Below are positions 34,768-42,736 of a stretch of DNA of 58,035 bases, piece after piece. Made by a program: the position numbers and the translations under genes. Origin of the DNA: JAOAFX01 sp965649105 (GTDB taxonomy: Bacteria; Hydrothermota; Tepidihabitantia; SM23-42; JAOAFX01); contig CBFGJP010000004.1 of assembly GCA_965649105.1 (NCBI GenBank), positions 1 to 58,035 of the forward strand, written 5' to 3'. Each line of letters starts with the position of its first letter. Position 1 is the first letter of the stretch. Under the pieces are notes generated by a model. The model searched no databases and was not told where the DNA came from. It saw nothing but the letters and a program-made list of their open reading frames with translations.

Positions 34768-34795
34768 ATTATACTGAAAATATTTTCCTATTCAA
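34768..34795 (-). promoter_or_regulatory. Leaderless promoter of the patatin gene
   Basis: Minus-strand TTGAAT (34790-34795) and TATAAT (34768-34773), 16-bp spacer, 6 nt to the ATG at 34761. Confidence 0.75.
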
Positions 34796-34815
34796 GGATT
34801 AATAAATAATGCTCC

Positions 34816-34843
34816 TTGCATTTTTAATGATTTGTTATATAAT
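34816..34843 (+). promoter_or_regulatory. Leaderless promoter of plsC-ispH
   Basis: TTGCAT (34816-34821), 16-bp spacer, TATAAT (34838-34843), then 5 nt to the ATG at 34849. Confidence 0.7.
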
Positions 34844-34848
34844 TTAGT

Positions 34849-35427
34849 ATGGGATTGAAGTGGCTTATATCATGGCTTTTGACATTTCCTCTTTTTATTT
34901 TACTCACCGGGGTAGAGATAAAAGGCAAAATTCCTAAAAAAGGACCGGTGATTCTTGCCAGCAATCATCTTTCTTTTTTAGACCCGCCATTGATAGGCTA
35001 CACCGCATTTAGAGAGGTGTATTTTCTTGCCAAACCAGGATTGTTTGTATTATCAAAGTTCTTCACCTGGCTCATTAAAAACTATAATGCGATAAACCTT
35101 GAAGGGGGACAGGGAATAAGACCTGCTATAAAATTATTGAAATCCGGTAAGCCGGTCGTTATATTTCCTGAAGGAACACGGTCAAGAGCGGGTGTGCTTC
35201 TTCCTTTCAATCCGGGTGTGGGTTTCCTTGCAATAAATTATAATGTTCCGGTTGTACCGGTGAAGATTATAAATTCAAATAAAAACTGGATAAGTTTGAT
35301 GATACGTTGGAATAATGTTAAGATAATCTATGGCAATCCTATCTACCCTGATGGATATAGAAATACAAAAGAGGATTTTGAAAAATTTTCAAATAAAATT
35401 AGAGAGGAGGTTAAAAACCTGAGATGA
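34849..35427 (+). CDS. plsC: 1-acyl-sn-glycerol-3-phosphate acyltransferase
   Basis: 192-aa membrane-associated acyltransferase that forms phosphatidic acid from lysophosphatidic acid. Catalytic block I NHLSFLDPP (H40, D45), block II region VYFLAKPGLF, block III FPEGTRSRAG (106-115) and block IV VPVVPVKI are all present. A hydrophobic N-terminal helix (about 5-22) gives membrane attachment. The end overlaps ispH by 4 nt (ATGA). PlsC and IspH are encoded together, sometimes fused, in other bacteria, coupling phospholipid and isoprenoid supply. Confidence 0.9.
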   Translation: MGLKWLISWLLTFPLFILLTGVEIKGKIPKKGPVILASNHLSFLDPPLIGYTAFREVYFLAKPGLFVLSKFFTWLIKNYNAINLEGGQGIRPAIKLLKSGKPVVIFPEGTRSRAGVLLPFNPGVGFLAINYNVPVVPVKIINSNKNWISLMIRWNNVKIIYGNPIYPDGYRNTKEDFEKFSNKIREEVKNLR

Positions 35428-36245
35428 AGATACATTGTGCCCGCCATTCTGGTTTTTGTTTTGGTGTAAAAAGGGCAATAAAAATGGCGATGGACGCAGT
35501 CCGTGAAAAAAATTGTGTATATTCATTGGGACCATTGATACATAACAGGGATTTTGTTGCTGACCTTGAGAAAAAAGGAATAAGGATAATTGAAGAGGTA
35601 ACTGATATTAAAACACCAGGTGCAACTGTCATTATCCGTTCACATGGCATTAGCCCTACCTTGTTGAAAAGATTAAAAGAAGAAGGTGTTGATATAATTG
35701 ATGCAACCTGTCCGAAAGTGCGGCGTGCCCAGCACTATGTACAGAAACTTGTTGAGGCAGGATATTTTGTTATCATTGTGGGTGAGAAGGACCATCCTGA
35801 AGTGAGGGGGCTCCTTGGTTATGCAGGAAAAAATTCTGCGATATATTCGGATGATATTGTATTAAGGCACAAAAAGATTGGAGTTGTTCCACAGACTACG
35901 CTTGATTTTGAACATTTTTACAATGCAGTAAAAAATTTATTACCTAAGGTTATTGAAATGAAGATTTATAATACAATATGTGATGAGACAATATTGAGAA
36001 TTGCTGAGGCACTTTCAATTGCAAGAAAAGTTGATATGATGCTTGTGATTGGAGGAAAGGATAGTGCTAATACGACAAGGTTATACCAGATATGTAAAGG
36101 TATAAAACCATCGTATCATATAGAAACGGTGAATGATATAAAAACCCAATGGTTTAAGGGTGTGAAGAGCGTGGGTATTACCGCAGGCGCCTCAACACCC
36201 GATGAACAGATTGAAAGGGTTGTTAATCATTTAAAGAAGATATAG
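35424..36245 (+). CDS. ispH: 4-hydroxy-3-methylbut-2-enyl diphosphate reductase
   Basis: Last enzyme of the MEP isoprenoid pathway, reducing HMBPP to IPP and DMAPP with a [4Fe-4S] cluster. The three conserved cluster cysteines are present: C12 (GFCFGVKRA), C96 (DATCPKV) and C186 (YNTICDET). The HPE substrate loop (KDHPEVRG), SANTTRL and GITAGASTP are also present. The length of 273 aa is that of the single-domain enzyme. It is translationally coupled to plsC. Its presence shows that the organism makes isoprenoids by the non-mevalonate route. Confidence 0.95.
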   Translation: MKIHCARHSGFCFGVKRAIKMAMDAVREKNCVYSLGPLIHNRDFVADLEKKGIRIIEEVTDIKTPGATVIIRSHGISPTLLKRLKEEGVDIIDATCPKVRRAQHYVQKLVEAGYFVIIVGEKDHPEVRGLLGYAGKNSAIYSDDIVLRHKKIGVVPQTTLDFEHFYNAVKNLLPKVIEMKIYNTICDETILRIAEALSIARKVDMMLVIGGKDSANTTRLYQICKGIKPSYHIETVNDIKTQWFKGVKSVGITAGASTPDEQIERVVNHLKKI

Positions 36246-36249
36246 AGAA

Positions 36250-37905
36250 TTAAAAATCTCTTTTGTTCATTGATTTTATACCCCATAATATCGGTAGATA
36301 AATTGTGGCAAAATTCAATATAATGAATGCAACAAAAGATAGAATTATGATTCTTAAATTTAAGTTTCTCCCCCAATAGTGACTTATTAAATAATTATGA
36401 ACCGGAGCGGAGAAGATAATTATTACCAAGGCAATGTATCCAATGCTTATTAAGGCTGAAATAATCCCGCCGCTACCCGAAGCAATTTTTGAGGGATTAT
36501 CTTCGTTAAATTGGGGAAAGATGCAGCCCATGCCAAGGTTAATTGAAATTAATGACAGGGCAACAAACAGTCCAATAAAAAGAGAGAAGTAAAATATTAC
36601 GGGTTCAGTTCTTATAAATAAGTTTGCGAATAAAAGTAAAGATTCCATTAAAATAATGCCAACTAATCCGTAAAATATATATTTTATAATAATTACCCTG
36701 GTTAAACTGAAGGGTGAAGTTTTAATGAGCCATATCCCTTTCTTTTCCAGGCTCAACACAGGAAATATGAACCTTACCCCTAAGGTTGCAATAACAAAAC
36801 TTACATAGGCAAAATTAGCAAAAGAGACGATTGTGCGCCATACTGAAAAGCCAAAATAGATCGGTGTCCGGCGCAATGAGAATATATAGACAACCAGCAG
36901 GATTACGAATATGGCGAGTTGAACCCACTGGGTTGGTTCACGTATAAATAGTATTATGTCTTTTGACAAGAAGGTTCGTATCGGATTCTTCTGAAATTGT
37001 CCAAGGAGTGATTTCTTTTTGATTTCTTTTTCACCCTGTTCGGCAATGAGAAGGAACGATTTGTGGTAGATTGATTCAGCAATTAAATATGAAAGCATAA
37101 CACAACTGAGTGCGACTAATATCAAAAGCAAAATATAGATATATCCAGTATGGTTGGGTGAGACAAAATTTTTGAAGATGTTGCCAAGCCAGGTTGAAGG
37201 AAGATAAATTCCGCCGACGGTTGTGAGGTTGGCAGCAAACATAAGTAATTCTCTTTCATTCTCAGTTTCAAAAATTCTTAACAATTCAGGGTTACCAATC
37301 TTTATGTACAGCAGTATTAAAACAACAATGAAAAAAAGCGAAATGAATATGATATTTTTGGGTTTTAATCTGGGGAAAAGCAAGACAAATATGAATATGA
37401 TGATGGCAGATAATGCCGAAGGAATTATAAGAAAAACAAAAAAGCATAAAAATGAAACAGGATAAAATAATATGTTCGCATTATTAGAAATTCCATAGGA
37501 AAATATTAATGGAATAGCAATCGCCAGAGTAGCCCAGGAGGCGTAAATTGCATTTTCAAACAATTTGGCAAGATAGATGGTGGTAGGTATAACCGGCAGC
37601 GAAAATAAAAAATGCAATTCTTGATTATTATAGAATGTAGAGAAAGAACTTATGATATTGCTGAACAGAAGCATTATGAAGAATACAAAAAGTATCATTT
37701 CAATCGTCCGCGCCATAATGGCGGGTCCGATGATTTCCACCGTACCGAGATATTTAAAAATCCGGAAGAAAACATAGTAACCACCGGATAAAAAGCCGAT
37801 TAGAATGATAAAAAATGTAATTCGAGGAAGTTTGTGCTCTTGCGGTGTGAAATATTTAAATAAAAGGTACAAGCGGAGTCTGAATAATGAGAAAAAAGTA
37901 TTCAC
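36250..37905 (-). CDS. ABC transporter permease (ABC-2 type exporter)
   Basis: 551 aa with about 12 hydrophobic membrane segments spread over the whole length and short cytosolic loops; there is no ATPase motif. The FLSKDIILFIREPTQWVQ stretch near residue 315 is typical of large bacterial ABC exporter permeases with two fused transmembrane halves. It overlaps the ATPase gene by 4 nt and is the last gene of the transglutaminase-ABC operon, so the two form one exporter. The cargo is unknown. It runs convergent to ispH with only 4 nt between the stops. Confidence 0.85.
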   Translation of the reverse strand: MNTFFSLFRLRLYLLFKYFTPQEHKLPRITFFIILIGFLSGGYYVFFRIFKYLGTVEIIGPAIMARTIEMILFVFFIMLLFSNIISSFSTFYNNQELHFLFSLPVIPTTIYLAKLFENAIYASWATLAIAIPLIFSYGISNNANILFYPVSFLCFFVFLIIPSALSAIIIFIFVLLFPRLKPKNIIFISLFFIVVLILLYIKIGNPELLRIFETENERELLMFAANLTTVGGIYLPSTWLGNIFKNFVSPNHTGYIYILLLILVALSCVMLSYLIAESIYHKSFLLIAEQGEKEIKKKSLLGQFQKNPIRTFLSKDIILFIREPTQWVQLAIFVILLVVYIFSLRRTPIYFGFSVWRTIVSFANFAYVSFVIATLGVRFIFPVLSLEKKGIWLIKTSPFSLTRVIIIKYIFYGLVGIILMESLLLFANLFIRTEPVIFYFSLFIGLFVALSLISINLGMGCIFPQFNEDNPSKIASGSGGIISALISIGYIALVIIIFSAPVHNYLISHYWGRNLNLRIIILSFVAFIILNFATIYLPILWGIKSMNKRDF

Positions 37906-38627
37906 ATTTCTTCGGTAAGTTTTAAATATATTTCTTCAATATCTTCCCTACCGGAGACTACCGCAAGTTCTTCGGTGGTGCCTACAAATTTTAGTTCACC
38001 TCTATTTATTATCCCTATACGATGGGCAATCTGTCGGGCAAAGGATAGAGTGTGGGTTGATACAAGCAAAGTTTTCCCATTGTGAGCAAGTTCTATAAAT
38101 GTTTCTCTTACTATTTTACTCATTTTCGGATCGAGTCCAACCAGCGGTTCGTCAATCAAAATCAATTCAGGGTCGTGTATTAATAACTGGCACATTATTA
38201 TTTTTTGTTTCATGCCGTGGGAATAGGTTTCTGAAGGTTCGTCAATCCAATCGCCAATTTCAAATTTTTGAATTAGCACTTTTAGTTTTTCATCATAAAA
38301 TTCTTTTTTGATACCGAATAGCCCGGCGACAAAATTTATAAATTCCCGTCCGGTCAACTTATTATAAATAAATGGTTCATCCGGAACATAGCCGAGTAGG
38401 GATTTATATTTTATCGGTTCTTTTTTTAAATCAATACCATTTAATGTGATTTCGCCTGAATTTGGATGGAGTAGTCCGGCAATGAGTTTCAAGGTTGTGG
38501 TCTTTCCGGCACCATTCGGTCCCAGAAGAACAAAGCTCTCGCCTTTATTCAATTCAAGACTTAAGTTTCTAACTGCCCAGACTCCATCAAAATTTTTTGA
38601 TAGGTTTTTGATGATAAGGCTTTTCAT
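37902..38627 (-). CDS. ABC transporter ATP-binding protein
   Basis: 241-aa nucleotide-binding subunit. Walker A GPNGAGKTT (36-44), Q-loop region YVPDEPF, signature YSHGMKQK (135-142), Walker B LILIDEPLVGLD (about 155-166) and H-loop STHTL are intact. The signature reads SHGMK where SGGMK/SGGQ is usual, which is common in ABC-2 export ATPases. It shares one base with the transglutaminase stop (TGATG) and 4 nt with the permease. Confidence 0.95.
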   Translation of the reverse strand: MKSLIIKNLSKNFDGVWAVRNLSLELNKGESFVLLGPNGAGKTTTLKLIAGLLHPNSGEITLNGIDLKKEPIKYKSLLGYVPDEPFIYNKLTGREFINFVAGLFGIKKEFYDEKLKVLIQKFEIGDWIDEPSETYSHGMKQKIIMCQLLIHDPELILIDEPLVGLDPKMSKIVRETFIELAHNGKTLLVSTHTLSFARQIAHRIGIINRGELKFVGTTEELAVVSGREDIEEIYLKLTEEM

Positions 38628-40093
38628 CAGCGATACTCTAATACATCAATTTTGAGTTTGCCCACGACCTTCATTACTTCTGCCCAGTCCGATATCTCTC
38701 CTTCTTTTAGTTTTAAATGGTATACATCAGCCGGAAATTGGTTGAATGTAGGGTCAACCGGTACCCATTTGCCAAGCCATACCGCACACCAGGCATGGTA
38801 GAAATATGCATCGCCCTCAAGATTTACCAGTCCTACATAAATCTTGGTTGGGATTCCCAGCGTCCTTGATAAAGCGGCGAAGAGTATGGAGTGTTCATTA
38901 CAATCTCCTTCCTTGGTCTTGAGAACATCTATGGCTGAAGGCATTGATGGCGTAGGCACTTTTTTTATCATTCTATAAACACCTGTTGTAACTCTTTTGG
39001 TTATGTTGAGCGCAGATTTTTCTTTCCCGACCATATCTTTTGCTACTTTAATAATATCCGGATGTTCACACTGGATATATGCCGAAGGAGATAGAAATTC
39101 TTTATGTTCGGTGATTGGCACTGTCAAATCTTTCAAAGAATTGATGTCAGGAAGTGTTATCTCTATTACTAAAGTTTCCTCAGAAACTACTTTTTGAAAA
39201 TCATCATTCAGGTCAAGTCCTTCACTTGAAATACCACTTAGTTTAAGTTTTACGAAAGATATTTTTCTATCTTCAGGTAAAGGGTTGGATAGTTTAATTG
39301 AGAAGAAACTGAGAAGGTCAAACGCCTCTTGGGGTTTAACTTCTTTAAGTGCTTCTTCTTTGGTCATTGGAATCATTTCCATAAATAGATTCGGTGTTTC
39401 GTTTTTTATTATTTTATTATTTTCATCAAGCCATATATAAGAAACCACGCCCATAAAATTTATTTCAATTTTTTTGCCTTTTGTTTCTTTATTTAATACC
39501 ATTACCATTTCTTCTGGATAGACTTTTATTCTCGCCTTACCCGTTGACTGGCTTGTGGGGTCGAAGTATGGAAGTGTTATTTCAGCACCGGGCTTTAAAT
39601 CCCTTTTTTGCACAATCAAATCAATAACATTGGGAATATAAGGTTTTTCTTTAATCTCCTTTATCTGGGTTTGTTTTATACCTTGCGAATAAGTTGTCAG
39701 GGTGAGTTTATTACCTTTTATATTTCCTTCGATTTTTGATTCATGCCCCTGGGAATGTATTAGCAGCGTAAAATCGGTAAGCGCATAATCAGTATCAGCA
39801 GTTGCGAATATCTGGGTTTTGAGGGTTGTTATTTCATTCATCATATTTATTGTCATTTGACTGTTAGTTTCAATTTCTAAACCGTGCTCAAGTTTTTTAA
39901 TCTTTGTAAAGGTATACCCAACCCTTTGTCCTTGAATAAAGATACCAAGCCATTCTTCCGATATTTCTTTGACTATTTTAGGGTTATTTTCTTTTGATTC
40001 GTTTTTCCCTTGATTTTCCGGAATTACAGATAATAAGAAAATAACGAGCCCAATCAATAAACACAAAATTAAAATAGAGATAGTTTTTTTCAT
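38627..40093 (-). CDS. Transglutaminase-like cysteine protease/transferase domain protein, membrane-anchored
   Basis: 488 aa with start at ATG 40093; an in-frame TTG at 40114 lies inside the promoter and is rejected. An N-terminal transmembrane segment (about 4-24) is followed by a beta-rich extracytoplasmic region with YxxFTKIKKLEHG-type strands. A transglutaminase-core domain near 360-450 carries GDCNEHS (nucleophile Cys), YHAWCAVW (His) and WVPVDPTFNQFPAD (Asp), a complete catalytic triad. Such domains in bacteria act as peptidases or crosslinkers in the envelope. It heads the operon with the ABC exporter, so it may process or sense the exported substrate (inference). Confidence 0.8.
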   Translation of the reverse strand: MKKTISILILCLLIGLVIFLLSVIPENQGKNESKENNPKIVKEISEEWLGIFIQGQRVGYTFTKIKKLEHGLEIETNSQMTINMMNEITTLKTQIFATADTDYALTDFTLLIHSQGHESKIEGNIKGNKLTLTTYSQGIKQTQIKEIKEKPYIPNVIDLIVQKRDLKPGAEITLPYFDPTSQSTGKARIKVYPEEMVMVLNKETKGKKIEINFMGVVSYIWLDENNKIIKNETPNLFMEMIPMTKEEALKEVKPQEAFDLLSFFSIKLSNPLPEDRKISFVKLKLSGISSEGLDLNDDFQKVVSEETLVIEITLPDINSLKDLTVPITEHKEFLSPSAYIQCEHPDIIKVAKDMVGKEKSALNITKRVTTGVYRMIKKVPTPSMPSAIDVLKTKEGDCNEHSILFAALSRTLGIPTKIYVGLVNLEGDAYFYHAWCAVWLGKWVPVDPTFNQFPADVYHLKLKEGEISDWAEVMKVVGKLKIDVLEYR

Positions 40094-40103
40094 AGGTCGA
40101 AGT

Positions 40104-40131
40104 ATTATAATCAAATATGACCTTAAGTCAA
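40104..40131 (-). promoter_or_regulatory. Promoter of the transglutaminase-ABC operon
   Basis: Minus-strand TTGACT (40126-40131) and TATAAT (40104-40109), 16-bp spacer; 10 nt to the ATG at 40093, leaving a leader of only a few bases. Confidence 0.75.
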
Positions 40132-40280
40132 TCCCGTTAACAATTACTCCGACTATTTCTTACTTTTTGAAAACTTAAATTGACAATCTGCTTTCTTTCA
40201 TTACATCCCCATCCACCCCTTATGTTCTAGTCGATTAATTGTGCGCAAAAGAAGTAAATAAAACTCAGATAACTCCCCCC

Positions 40281-40308
40281 TTGATTTTTTTTAAAAATTT
40301 TATAAAAT
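40281..40308 (+). promoter_or_regulatory. Promoter of the NuoE-like redox operon
   Basis: TTGATT (40281-40286), 16-bp spacer, TAAAAT (40303-40308), 8 nt to the ATG at 40317. This position decides the start against the upstream GTG at 40239. Confidence 0.65.
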
Positions 40309-40316
40309 TTCTTCTT

Positions 40317-40778
40317 ATGAAAAATATTAATAATGTCATCGAGCAATATAATAAAAAAGAGATAGACCTTATTCAAGTTTTACACAATATCCAAAATGAA
40401 TATAATTATTTACCTAAAGAAGTGCTTGAATATATTTCAAGGGCGTTGCATATTCCCTTGAGCAAGATTTATAGTATTGCAACATTTTACGCTGCATTCA
40501 GTCTTGTTCCCAGGGGCAAACATCTCTGCACAGTTTGTATGGGAACTGCCTGCCATGTGCGTGGTGCACCAGCAGTATTGAGCAGAATTGAGGAGCGATT
40601 GAATATAAAAGCCGGAGAGACTACTCCTGATAATCATTTTACCCTTGAGACCGTCAATTGCCTCGGTGCCTGTGCATTAGCACCGATTGTGGTTATTGAT
40701 GGTGAGTATCATGGGCAGACAACTGTTAATAAAGTTGATAAATTATTAGAAAAATATGTCAAAGAAGAAAAAGGATAA
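40317..40778 (+). CDS. NuoE-like [2Fe-2S] subunit (BfuC/HndA/HydC type)
   Basis: 153 aa from ATG 40317. Helical N-terminal domain and a thioredoxin-fold [2Fe-2S] domain with the NuoE ligand pattern C74-x4-C79 (CMGTACHVRGA) and C115-x3-C119 (CLGACALAP). It passes electrons within NADH-dependent complexes. The start was chosen by the promoter 8 nt upstream; the longer version starting at GTG 40239 adds 26 unlikely residues, including a poly-hydrophobic stretch encoded by promoter DNA. It overlaps the NuoF-like gene by 23 nt. Closest in type to the small subunit of electron-bifurcating hydrogenases and transhydrogenases. Confidence 0.9.
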   Translation: MKNINNVIEQYNKKEIDLIQVLHNIQNEYNYLPKEVLEYISRALHIPLSKIYSIATFYAAFSLVPRGKHLCTVCMGTACHVRGAPAVLSRIEERLNIKAGETTPDNHFTLETVNCLGACALAPIVVIDGEYHGQTTVNKVDKLLEKYVKEEKG

Positions 40779-42585
40779 GGGCTTTAGATTAGACCTGCTT
40801 ATCTGTGCCGGTACTGGTTGCGTTTCAAACCGTTCATTTGTTGTAAAAGAGGCACTGGAAAAAGAAATTGCAAAACGGGGACTCCAGGAAGAGGTCAGGG
40901 TGATTGCTACTGGTTGTCAGGGATTTTGTGAGCGCGGTCCAATTGTGATTGCACAGCCAGATTCAATCTTTTATCAAAGGGTTACTGAAAAGGATGTGCC
41001 ATACCTCGTTGAGGAACATCTTATCAAGGGCAGGCCCGCAAAGAAGTTGATGTATGTGCCCGAGAAAGAGGCTTTGCCTGTTCCCAAAATGTCTGATATT
41101 GGGTTTTTCAAACACCAGCGGCTTATTGTTTTGCGAAATCGGGGAAGGCTTGATCCTGAAAATATTGAAGAATATATCGCATTTGACGGCTATCAGGCCC
41201 TCCAGAAGGTTTTGTCCTCAATGAAACCTGAGCAGGTTATTGAAGAGATTAAGAAATCGGGCCTGAGGGGCAGGGGTGGTGCAGGATTCCCTACCGGTAA
41301 AAAATGGGAATTATGCCGTGCCGCTGAAGGACACCCCAAATATATAATCTGTAATGGTGATGAAGGTGACCCTGGTGCATTTATGGATAGAAGTGTCCTG
41401 GAAGCAGACCCGCATTCGGTTATTGAAGGTATGCTTATTGGTGCCTATGCAATTGGAGCCCAGAAAGGATTTATCTATGTTAGAAAAGAATATCCTCTCG
41501 CGGTAAAAAGGGTACAGATTGCCCTTAAACAGGCACTTGATTATGGTTTACTCGGTGAGGATATCTTGGGAACCGGTTTCAATTTCAATATTGATGTTGT
41601 TCAGGGAGCAGGTGCATTTGTCTGTGGTGAAGAGACCGCATTGATGGCAGCGATTGAAGGCAGGGTGGGAAGGCCGAGGACAAGGCCACCTTATCCAGTA
41701 GAAAAAGGATTATGGGGTAAACCAACAAATATTAATAATGTAGAGACCTGGGCGAATGTTCCCGTAATTATCCTGCGCGGTGCTGATTGGTTTGCTTCAA
41801 TCGGGACTAAAAATAGTAAAGGAACAAAGATATTCTCCCTTGTGGGCAAGATAAACAATACCGGACTCGTGGAGGTGCCAATGGGGATAACCCTGCGTGA
41901 GATAATCTATGAAATTGGTGGGGGTATTCCTAATAATAAAGAATTCAAGGCAGTACAGACCGGTGGACCATCTGGCGGTTGTATACCCAAGGAACATCTT
42001 GATCTTCCGATAGATTATGAAAGTCTGACCGCGGTCGGTTCAATGATGGGTTCAGGTGGTATGATTGTAATGGATGATGATACCTGTATGGTGGATGTGG
42101 CAAGGTACTTTTTGAACTTTACCCAGCAGGAATCCTGTGGAAAGTGCGTTCCGTGCAGACTTGGAACAAAACAGATGGTTGAGATTTTAAATCGCATAGT
42201 TGAAGGAAAGGGTAGAGAAGACGATATTGATTTACTTGAAGCGATGGGCAGGAATGTAAAATTAGGTTCTTTATGTGGCCTTGGTCAGACCGCGCCCAAT
42301 CCAGTTTTGACAACAATTAAATATTTCAAAGATGAATATATTGCCCATATTAAAGAAAAGAAGTGTCCGGCACTCGTTTGCAAGGCACTCATCTCTTATG
42401 TGATTGACCCTGATTTATGTACTGGCTGTGTTGCCTGTGCCAAGAACTGTCCGACAAAGGCAATCACAGGTGAACCTAAGAAAGTCCATAAAATTGACCA
42501 ATCAAAATGTATCAAGTGCGGAATCTGTCTTTCAGTGTGTCCGCCCAAATTTAATGCGGTAAAGAAGGTGACACCGGCATTATGA
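40756..42585 (+). CDS. NuoF-like flavoprotein with extra ferredoxin domains (BfuB/HndC/HydB type)
   Basis: 609 aa. An N-terminal thioredoxin-like [2Fe-2S] domain (CAGTGCVSN; GCQGFCERGP) precedes the NuoF core. The core has an NADH/FMN glycine-rich site (GLRGRGGAGFPTGKKWELC), GDEGDPGAF, GEETALMAAIEG and the [4Fe-4S] site ESCGKCVPCR with a fourth Cys in SLCGLGQ. The C-terminus adds a two-cluster ferredoxin domain (CTGCVACAKNCP and CIKCGICLSVCP). This architecture is the catalytic subunit of HydABC, HndABCD and NfnABC/Stn-type bifurcating enzymes, where NAD(H) chemistry occurs on the FMN. The proton-pumping membrane arm of complex I is absent from the window. Confidence 0.9.
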   Translation: MSKKKKDKGFRLDLLICAGTGCVSNRSFVVKEALEKEIAKRGLQEEVRVIATGCQGFCERGPIVIAQPDSIFYQRVTEKDVPYLVEEHLIKGRPAKKLMYVPEKEALPVPKMSDIGFFKHQRLIVLRNRGRLDPENIEEYIAFDGYQALQKVLSSMKPEQVIEEIKKSGLRGRGGAGFPTGKKWELCRAAEGHPKYIICNGDEGDPGAFMDRSVLEADPHSVIEGMLIGAYAIGAQKGFIYVRKEYPLAVKRVQIALKQALDYGLLGEDILGTGFNFNIDVVQGAGAFVCGEETALMAAIEGRVGRPRTRPPYPVEKGLWGKPTNINNVETWANVPVIILRGADWFASIGTKNSKGTKIFSLVGKINNTGLVEVPMGITLREIIYEIGGGIPNNKEFKAVQTGGPSGGCIPKEHLDLPIDYESLTAVGSMMGSGGMIVMDDDTCMVDVARYFLNFTQQESCGKCVPCRLGTKQMVEILNRIVEGKGREDDIDLLEAMGRNVKLGSLCGLGQTAPNPVLTTIKYFKDEYIAHIKEKKCPALVCKALISYVIDPDLCTGCVACAKNCPTKAITGEPKKVHKIDQSKCIKCGICLSVCPPKFNAVKKVTPAL

Positions 42586-42595
42586 ACAGAATTTT

Positions 42596-42720
42596 AATCG
42601 TTTTAAGTTATACGGTTTGGAAGTTCGTTCCAACTATTGTCTATAGTGCGTGGTTAGAAAAAACGAACAACAAAACCCATAGCGTTTACGGATTACAATA
42701 CCTTTATACGATATATAACC
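42596..42720. repeat. Dispersed spacer element in the redox operon, copy 2
   Basis: The 151-nt gap between the NuoF-like and NuoG-like genes is unusual in an otherwise tight operon. It begins AATCGTTTTAAGTTATACGG (42596-42615), matching 26680-26699 with four mismatches. It has GTTATACGG near its left end and ATATATAACC at its right (42711-42720), similar to the inverted ends at 50701-50765. Confidence 0.55.
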
Positions 42721-42736
42721 AACAGGTATCAAGAAT

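Noticed and set aside
40094..40114. TTG start for the transglutaminase gene seven codons upstream
   Set aside because: It lies within the -10 region of the promoter; ATG 40093 follows at a suitable distance and begins a normal membrane anchor.
40239..40316. N-terminal extension of the NuoE-like gene from a GTG start
   Set aside because: The added residues overlap a -35/-10 pair and a T-rich promoter tract; ATG 40317 gives the normal family N-terminus.
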